The notes beneath the pieces were generated by a model. That model was given only the letters and a program-made list of their open reading frames with translations. It was not told where the DNA came from and ran no database searches. Positions 58,430 through 63,399 of a DNA stretch of 63,399 bases are shown in pieces. Both the position numbers and the translations under genes were made by a program. Source of the DNA: an uncultured Akkermansia sp. (GTDB lineage Bacteria > Verrucomicrobiota > Verrucomicrobiia > Verrucomicrobiales > Akkermansiaceae); assembly GCA_947589295.1 (NCBI GenBank), contig CANQBZ010000006.1:1-63399 (forward strand). The letters run 5' to 3'. Within the stretch, counting starts at the first letter, position 1. Every line of letters starts with the position of its first letter.

Positions 58430-59605
58430 TTAGTGAGATTGTAGGGAATCGCAAAAGTGTGCCATTTTATCGCAGGCTTGCTCCAGCAAGTCAAAGCCGG
58501 TAGCGTAGCAGCAGCGCAGGTAGCCTTCTCCACAGGCGCCAAAGGCTGTTCCGGGTACGGCAGCCACTTTTTCTTCTTGCAGCAGACGCATCGCAAACTC
58601 GCGCGAGGAGAGGCCAAAGCGTTTCACGCTCGGGAAGGTGTAAAAAGCGCCGCCGGGCAGGTGGCAATCCAGCCCCATATCGTTGAAGCGTTTGACGATG
58701 TAGTCGCGGCGGCGGTGGTAGCTGTCGCGCATCTCTTCCATGGCCGGTCTGCCGTTCTTGAGAGCCTCGACACCGGCTTCCTGGCTGGTAATGGAGGGGC
58801 AGATCATGGTGTAAGAGTGGATTTTGACCATCAGGTCGATGAGCTCGCGCGGCCCGCAGGCGTAGCCGAGGCGCATACCCGTCATGGCGAAAGCTTTGGA
58901 AAAGCCGTGCAGCAGCAGAGTGCGTTCCTTCATGCCGGGCAGAGAGGCAATGCTGGTGTGTGGATCGCCATCGTAACGCAGCTCCGAGTATATTTCATCG
59001 GTGAGCACAAAAATATCGTGTCGGCAGCATATCTCCGCAATTTTTTTGAGCGTTTCCAGCGGGGCGATGGAGCCGGTCGGATTGGTCGGGAAATTGAGCA
59101 TGAGCGCCTTTGTCTTGGGTGTGATGGCCGCTTCCAACTTCTGCGGCGAAAGCGCGAAAAGATCGTCGATACTCGTCTGCACCGCCGTGGCGTGCGCGTA
59201 AGTCATGCTCACTGTGGGCGCGTAACTCACGTAGCCCGGCTCGTGGTAGAGCACCTCATCGCCGGGATTGAGCAGGCAGCGCAGAGCCAGGTCAATGGCC
59301 TGACTCACCCCTACGGTGGGCAGGATCTCGCAGGAAGGATCGTACTCCACGTGGAAAAAGTCCTGCACGTACTGGGAGATGCCCCGACGCAGGGACTCCA
59401 AGCCGTAGTTGCTCGTGTAGGTGGTATGACCTTTTTCGAGCGAGTAGATGGCAGCCTCGCGCACGTGCCAAGGGGTGACGAAGTCGGGTTCGCCAACGCC
59501 CAGAGAAATGATGCCTTTGCTGCCGATGACGAGGTCAAAGAACTCGCGGATGCCGGAGCGCGGGAGCTGGGTAATTTGGCGAGAGAGCGTGTGGTTCCAG
59601 TCCAT
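58430..59605 (-). CDS. Class I/II PLP-dependent aminotransferase
   Basis: The 391-residue fold-type I aminotransferase shows SLGVGEPDFVTP, YTSNYGLESLRRGI, NFPTNPTGS, the Asp/Tyr pair LTDEIYSEL, and HGFSKAFAMTGMRLGY with the PLP-binding Lys. This is the aspartate/aromatic/PatA-like subgroup; the amino-acid partner cannot be told from sequence alone. It begins three bases after the Lrp-type regulator, a pairing known for amino-acid metabolism regulators, so control by that regulator is likely. Confidence 0.92.
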   Translation of the reverse strand: MDWNHTLSRQITQLPRSGIREFFDLVIGSKGIISLGVGEPDFVTPWHVREAAIYSLEKGHTTYTSNYGLESLRRGISQYVQDFFHVEYDPSCEILPTVGVSQAIDLALRCLLNPGDEVLYHEPGYVSYAPTVSMTYAHATAVQTSIDDLFALSPQKLEAAITPKTKALMLNFPTNPTGSIAPLETLKKIAEICCRHDIFVLTDEIYSELRYDGDPHTSIASLPGMKERTLLLHGFSKAFAMTGMRLGYACGPRELIDLMVKIHSYTMICPSITSQEAGVEALKNGRPAMEEMRDSYHRRRDYIVKRFNDMGLDCHLPGGAFYTFPSVKRFGLSSREFAMRLLQEEKVAAVPGTAFGACGEGYLRCCYATGFDLLEQACDKMAHFCDSLQSH

Positions 59606-59608
59606 AGA

Positions 59609-60085
59609 TCAGGGGGCAACGCTGAGGCGCTCGGAGCAGGAAGGTTCATCAAACATGAGCCCGTACAGCTTGTAGGTTTTGAGGCGAAAATGCGTGGCGG
59701 TGGAGATGACTCCCTCCATACTGGAAAGCTTGTCCGTGACGAAACGGGCGACTCCCATCAGATCCTTTGCTTCCACCATCACCAACAAGTCGTAGCCGCC
59801 CGACATCAAGTAGCAGCTCTTCACTTCATCGAAACGAGAGATGCGCTCGGCCAGACGGTTGAATCCGCCCTCTCTTTCCGGCGTGCAACGTACTTCAATG
59901 AAAGCAGCTACGCCCACCGAGTCGTCATTCACGATGGTCTGGTAGCCCACGATGCGGCCTTGATTTTCCAGCTCGGCTCGGGCAGCGGCCACTTCCTCCA
60001 CATCAGCGCCCAAGCGGGCGGCTAACTGCTTATCGGTCAGACGGGCATCCTCCTCTAACAGCTTGAGTAACGCTTCCAAAGTCAT
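59609..60085 (-). CDS. Lrp/AsnC-family transcriptional regulator
   Basis: The 158-residue protein has an N-terminal helix-turn-helix (about 1-55; LTDKQLAARLGADVEEVAAARAELENQGRI, split as a winged HTH) and a C-terminal RAM/AsnC ligand-binding domain (about 65-150; FIEVRC, GGYDLLVMVEA). It probably senses an amino acid and controls the coupled aminotransferase and itself. ATG 60085 is chosen because the promoter lies seven bases upstream; the frame extends 12 codons further without support. Confidence 0.9.
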   Translation of the reverse strand: MTLEALLKLLEEDARLTDKQLAARLGADVEEVAAARAELENQGRIVGYQTIVNDDSVGVAAFIEVRCTPEREGGFNRLAERISRFDEVKSCYLMSGGYDLLVMVEAKDLMGVARFVTDKLSSMEGVISTATHFRLKTYKLYGLMFDEPSCSERLSVAP

Positions 60086-60092
60086 GCACGGC

Positions 60093-60121
60093 AGTATAGC
60101 ACACACCATTCTCCTTGGCAA
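60093..60121 (-). promoter_or_regulatory. Promoter of the Lrp-aminotransferase operon
   Basis: Minus-strand TTGCCA (60121-60116), 17-base spacer, TATACT (60098-60093); ATG 60085 after seven bases, predicting a leaderless mRNA. Confidence 0.7.
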
Positions 60122-60302
60122 GCCGCTGGAAGCATTGTTTCAGGGCAAGCGCCTTTGCACGAAATCGAAAAGTAGAAGAATCTCCCATCCAGGTGATCCC
60201 ATTTATTTTCAAACAGGCAAAAATGCCAGGGCCGTCGTGCCCCGCTTCGCGAACAAAGACTTTCAACCGCACTCCTTCGTCGTTACGTACGCATCCATTG
60301 AC

Positions 60303-62099
60303 TCACAGAACTTTCAGAATATCATGAATGGCCTTAATTTTGCATTTGTAAGAGCGTCTCCGATCTTTGCAATCTTTGCGCATTTTGCCGAATGTAATTT
60401 TGGACAGGAACTTGTACCAATAGTATTTCACACGATAAAGCCAAAGCGAGGAGACATCCTGCACCAAGTTTTTTGTTGTACGAAGCAAGAGATACTCATA
60501 GGAACTCGTTTCCCGGGCATATTTCCACCAGAGGTCGGCCATTTCTACCTCCGGATTTTTCCACGGTTTCACATTTCCGGAATAGTGGATAATATAGGGA
60601 TTTTTTCTCGCCTCATAATATTCTGCGTATTTTTCGGCGCTCAGTTGATTCTCCGTAAATTTTTCGTAGTACGGTAAATGCCAAAGCACGTTCCATTTTA
60701 AAGCCAAGGGGTAGTAGTTCCCGTCCAGTACAGAATTCATCACACATTGATCCACATACAGCGGTTTGCCTATTTCCTGCAAGCGTGCCAGGCACTTGTT
60801 CGTAAAATCCATCCCCCGCATCTTGTTGATGTCAAGCAGCAGCACACCTGCCTGAAAATAGTCTTCAGGATGCATCATGTTGAGTTTTTCTGTCAGGTAT
60901 CTCCTCATCTCTTGGGCTGATGTTCCCCTGAGTGCCCTGTGAATCTCAATATCCGGGACCGCCGCCAGCACGTAGTTTTGGATATCCGTCCTGTACAACT
61001 CCGCGAGGTTATGGTGGACGATCAAGTCACAATCTAAGTAGAGCAACCGACCAAAACGCCGGAAAATCTCAGGAATGAAGAACCGGTAGTACGTCGATAC
61101 CGAGAAGTGAGCGTTTAACTGAAAAATCTCCGGGTCAACATCCTCCAAATACGGGCTTATGTCAATGAACTGCACATGAAAGCTCTCATCGCACAACAGT
61201 AACAAGCGTTTTTTGTGAACATCGGTTACTCCCCCATCCAAAATGTATATCTCATACTTATCACCCTCTCTTCGCTTCGCCTTGATCGATGTTACTGTTA
61301 CTAACAAATACGGCGCATAATGATCATCGGCCGACAAACAAACCACTATGCCATCCTCGCCAAACTTGGGGCACATCTCGATTTTTGCGCTTTTCTCAAC
61401 ATGTCGGTGGATGCACTTCCTCACCCTGTATTTTTCCTTCTCCTTTCCTGCAATGTAGATTCCCGTCAACCGCTCGGCGACAAATGCGGGCATGCGTCGG
61501 TTGTAGTACGTCGCCCGTGCGTAATCCATTTTTTCGTGAATTCGGAAGAGAATGTCAAAAATCTTTGAGCAGTATTCATGGAATATTTCTCTCCTCATAA
61601 TGAACACATTGTAATAATAACCTCTCTCAGAACGCAGGTACGACTCCGCGAGGTCACGGTAAGAAGGCTCCTGTTCAACCAACATGGACACCGCCGCCTC
61701 CAAATCCCGTGTACCGTGATATTGGAAAAACAGTTCACGAACTGGTCGCGCACACAGATTCTCCTCGTAAGGCGCCATGATATCGTAATCCGCAAAAGCC
61801 GCGATATCCTTCGGCTCAAACAGACGCCGATAGTGACAAACTCCAATGTAGTCCGGATTTCCGAGTTGGTCGTAGTTTTTCCATGCCCAATAAATGGCGG
61901 ATGTCTCTGCAAAATGCAACCCCAGCGCAGAGATGTTTTCGCCGGTGTCATCTCCTCTCATGTGCTCAAGCATCCATTGCTTCTCCTCGGGAGGCAGAGA
62001 GCAACATGCGCGCCCGCAGTGGATCGGCTCATAGATGTCATCTTGGTAAAGTTTCGCCGGTTTGTGGTAGCAAACGAGTATTTTTAATGTTGCGGGCAT
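60303..62099 (-). CDS. Two-domain glycosyltransferase: DUF4422 plus GT8
   Basis: The 598-residue protein joins two transferase domains. Residues about 1-235 match DUF4422: ILVCYHKPA, ISALGLHFAETSAIYWAWKN, YIGVCHYRRLF. Residues about 250-540 are GT8: IVVCLSADDHYAPYLLVTVTSI, the metal-binding DCD in LLYLDCDLIVHHN, YFQAGVLLLDI, and IIHYSGNVKPW. A basic tail follows. It would add two sugars in sequence or use one domain for acceptor binding. It is AT-richer than the housekeeping genes and stands near the second invertible segment. No clear Shine-Dalgarno is seen. Confidence 0.88.
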   Translation of the reverse strand: MPATLKILVCYHKPAKLYQDDIYEPIHCGRACCSLPPEEKQWMLEHMRGDDTGENISALGLHFAETSAIYWAWKNYDQLGNPDYIGVCHYRRLFEPKDIAAFADYDIMAPYEENLCARPVRELFFQYHGTRDLEAAVSMLVEQEPSYRDLAESYLRSERGYYYNVFIMRREIFHEYCSKIFDILFRIHEKMDYARATYYNRRMPAFVAERLTGIYIAGKEKEKYRVRKCIHRHVEKSAKIEMCPKFGEDGIVVCLSADDHYAPYLLVTVTSIKAKRREGDKYEIYILDGGVTDVHKKRLLLLCDESFHVQFIDISPYLEDVDPEIFQLNAHFSVSTYYRFFIPEIFRRFGRLLYLDCDLIVHHNLAELYRTDIQNYVLAAVPDIEIHRALRGTSAQEMRRYLTEKLNMMHPEDYFQAGVLLLDINKMRGMDFTNKCLARLQEIGKPLYVDQCVMNSVLDGNYYPLALKWNVLWHLPYYEKFTENQLSAEKYAEYYEARKNPYIIHYSGNVKPWKNPEVEMADLWWKYARETSSYEYLLLRTTKNLVQDVSSLWLYRVKYYWYKFLSKITFGKMRKDCKDRRRSYKCKIKAIHDILKVL

Positions 62100-62213
62100 T
62101 GTTCAAAAGGATGAAAAAAGATCACGACCATCACCGGTAGAAACCCCTTGCGCTTCACGTCGCAGAACTTCTCCACGGTTGACTTCAACTCATATCACAG
62201 ATGCTGACGTTTT

Positions 62214-62465
62214 TCAATCCCTATGGCACACGTGTCCCAATAAATTTTCTTCAGGAGCAATTCCATCCATCCCCGTGCATTTCATAGATGATGAAAGCAA
62301 GGTCGACATGACGGCAATACTTAAAGCAATCACAGCCGGCTCGTTCAATTTGGCAGAGATGTGTTCGCAAATTTTAACAACGTATTCTGCTTCACTGAAT
62401 AGGACAGCAAATTGATCCCATTCTTCCCTCTCTGGGGAAACTACCGATATCTCAATAGAACTCAC
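62214..62465 (-). CDS. Small hypothetical protein, second of a coupled pair
   Basis: An 83-residue frame starting with GTG 62465, which overlaps the stop of the upstream small gene as GTGA, the same coupling form seen elsewhere in the window. No family is recognised. The sequence is mixed, with an acidic first third and a mildly hydrophobic stretch (PAVIALSIAVMSTLL at about 42-56). The pair layout recalls toxin-antitoxin modules, but no motif supports that. Confidence 0.45.
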   Translation of the reverse strand: MSSIEISVVSPEREEWDQFAVLFSEAEYVVKICEHISAKLNEPAVIALSIAVMSTLLSSSMKCTGMDGIAPEENLLGHVCHRD

Positions 62466-62680
62466 AATCCTTTTAGCCTTGAAAGCGCTTCTTGGCTGCA
62501 ACGCTGTATATCTAGCTCAGTAAGGTAGCTACCCGAAGAAAGATTGACATTGCCTCTCGACACGAAAGCCACCGCCTCACGGACAGATTGCTCGTACAAA
62601 TCATTGAATTCTTTTTTACAATCTTCAACCGTTTTCACCTGAATAGGAGAAAAAAGAAACTGAATTATTTTCTTTATCAT
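62462..62680 (-). CDS. Small hypothetical protein, first of a coupled pair
   Basis: A 72-residue protein with a short hydrophobic, basic N-terminus (IKKIIQFLFSPIQV) and an otherwise helical, polar body (VEDCKKEFNDLYEQSVREAVAF, SQEALSRLKGL, broken by NVNLSSGSYL). Not recognised. It has a plausible promoter 21 bases upstream and overlaps the next small gene, which supports it being real. Confidence 0.55.
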   Translation of the reverse strand: MIKKIIQFLFSPIQVKTVEDCKKEFNDLYEQSVREAVAFVSRGNVNLSSGSYLTELDIQRCSQEALSRLKGL

Positions 62681-62700
62681 ACGGGAAAAAGGTTAAAAAC

Positions 62701-62729
62701 AAGATACAGCGGATAGGGGGGAGAAACAA
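62701..62729 (-). promoter_or_regulatory. Candidate promoter of the small gene pair
   Basis: Minus-strand TTGTTT (62729-62724), 17-base spacer, TATCTT (62706-62701), 20 bases before ATG 62680. Confidence 0.45.
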
Positions 62730-62849
62730 CCAGTCTCTACTTACCTCGCTGTCGACCTCTTAACACACATTTCCCACCATGGCAGATAGGAGGAGACCGG
62801 ACAGTACGCGCAGAGTTTCATAAAATACGAGAGGAGAGCCTTGCCGCAG

Positions 62850-63026
62850 CTACCGATAAACCCGTTTCTGCAACGCTAAGTCCTGGATAACCCAATTTTC
62901 ATCGAGGGTCAAGACAAATTCAGCTTTTATCTGTGGATTGTGCATTGCAAAATGAAAGGCAACAGGACAACAGAACAAAGGAGAGGGGCTGGATGCATAA
63001 TCGTGGAGAAGGAAAGCTCCTTGCAT
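62850..63026 (-). pseudogene. 3' remnant of an unidentified glycan-locus gene
   Basis: A 58-codon open frame reads GAFLLHDYASSPSPLFCCPV and later IKAEFVLTLDENWVIQDLAL to a stop. It looks like the C-terminal end of a real protein, perhaps a small-molecule methyltransferase (LHDY recalls that group), but I cannot name the family. Its upstream side stops at inverted repeat C, so the 5' part of the gene is missing. Confidence 0.45.
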
Positions 63027-63045
63027 ATCTCTTTTTGAATGAGAT
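63027..63045 (-). repeat. Inverted repeat C, gene-distal
   Basis: ATCTCTTT-TTG-AATGAGAT on the plus strand: the reverse complement of the 19-base site with one mismatch. Its partner D is at 63194-63212. Confidence 0.8.
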
Positions 63046-63193
63046 ATACTTTTATTTGTTTATATTATGTTTATTATAAATATAATATAACGCATTATAG
63101 CAAATGAAAAAGGCGAGCACCCCTTCTATTCTTAGTGGAGGAAGAGAGACGTGTCTATTGATTTTCAATAATTTCATTCATTTTAGGGTGGAC
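63046..63193. promoter_or_regulatory. Second candidate invertible promoter segment
   Basis: These 148 bases lie between repeats C and D, in front of the acyltransferase at 63245. The left half is extremely AT-rich with TATAAT-like boxes on both strands (around 63075-63100); no gene is present. Confidence 0.6.
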
Positions 63194-63212
63194 ATCTCTT
63201 TCAAAAAGAGAT
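63194..63212 (+). repeat. Inverted repeat D, gene-proximal
   Basis: ATCTCTTTCAAAAAGAGAT, identical to repeats A and B. Flanked on the inner side by TTTTAG-N2-TGGAC, as is repeat B. Confidence 0.85.
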
Positions 63213-63244
63213 ATACTCGCGCGCGTAGCTAACAAAAGGACGCA

Positions 63245-63399
63245 ATGAGTGACGAACAAAAACTGACTACCAAAGGAAAGCGCATCTATTTTGTAGAGTT
63301 CTTGCGAATATTTCTCATACTAAGTGTTGTATTGGGTCATGTAGGAAGTAGAATCGACCAAGAATTGGGCGTTTCCATACGCATGTTATTCCACACAAA
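63245..63399 (+). CDS. Acyltransferase family 3 protein, 5' end only
   Basis: The window ends after 51 codons. The start KRIYFVEFLRIFLILSVVLGHVGS has the Arg and His of the first membrane helix of acyltransferase-3 enzymes, which O-acylate surface sugars. AAAGGA lies upstream of the ATG. It lies 32 bases after repeat D and is probably the first gene of a further glycan locus under phase-variable control. Confidence 0.75.
   Translation, partial: MSDEQKLTTKGKRIYFVEFLRIFLILSVVLGHVGSRIDQELGVSIRMLFHT

Noticed and set aside
58457..60025. 522-codon plus-strand frame
   Set aside because: Spans the antisense of two separate genes (aminotransferase and Lrp regulator), which a real gene would not do by chance.
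62850..63026. Intact small gene
   Set aside because: The 58-codon frame reads like a protein C-terminus and begins at the repeat, without promoter or ribosome-binding site.

Overview
The window looks like chromosomal DNA of a Gram-negative, Akkermansia-like member of the Verrucomicrobiota (inference, about 60% sure). Supporting signs are the mix of housekeeping genes with host-glycan functions (a secreted M60-type metallopeptidase and an L-fucose mutarotase), CDP-diglyceride synthase-like proteins whose C-terminal signature departs from the usual one in a way I recall from the PVC group, paired PilT ATPases, an RND efflux pump, many tightly coupled ATGA/GTGA/TAATG gene junctions, and a fairly high-GC background broken by an AT-rich polysaccharide island. 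I see no rRNA, tRNA or CRISPR array.

Layout. 1-3.1 kb: the 5' part of acetolactate synthase (ilvB, cut by the window edge) and a lone tyrosine recombinase. 3.2-8.8 kb, minus strand: a lipoprotein polysaccharide deacetylase, a CobA-HemD fusion, HemA and a small membrane protein form one coupled operon; an EEP-family nuclease lies beyond it. 8.9-12.4 kb, plus strand: a secreted ankyrin protein followed by an M60-type metallopeptidase that carries the same ankyrin module at its C-terminus. 12.5-17.9 kb: an RND pump and an adaptor protein in which two complete adaptor units are fused.

18-30 kb, minus strand: a surface-glycan locus. It runs from a nucleotidyltransferase/kinase fusion and a HAD phosphatase, through a GT-B-like protein, two DUF115/MptE-like proteins (one fused to a HAD domain), a CMP-sugar-type cytidylyltransferase coupled to a DRE-TIM aldolase, an acyltransferase and a GT8 glycosyltransferase, to a GT8 gene fragment. 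Its leader lies in a 147-bp segment bounded by 19-bp inverted repeats (29950-29968 and 30116-30134). The same repeats bound a 148-bp segment (63027-63045 and 63194-63212) in front of an acyltransferase that opens another probable glycan locus at the right edge. These are the best candidates for a phase-variation system in the window.

30.4-38.2 kb, plus strand: nuoA, metH, pheA, holB, yicC and gmk, nearly all overlapping or separated by a few bases. 38.2-42.7 kb, minus strand: trpS with a thioredoxin-like protein, then a Sel1-repeat protein, queG and a zinc metallopeptidase. 43-47.5 kb: a ROK-type sugar kinase and a membrane Ser/Thr kinase with a discoidin-like sensor region. 48-50.6 kb: three tandem CDP-diglyceride synthase paralogues, two of them sharing a perfect 253-bp repeat. 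50.7-55.5 kb: class I fumarase, fucU, pilT and a pilT paralogue. 55.7-60.1 kb: an RlmI-like methyltransferase facing a nucleotidyltransferase, DUF4126, aminotransferase and Lrp/AsnC operon. 60.3-63.4 kb: a DUF4422-GT8 fusion, two small coupled genes, a gene remnant and the second invertible segment.

Several promoters match a sigma70-like TTGACA-N17-TATAAK form and sit so close to the start codon that the transcripts should be leaderless or nearly so.
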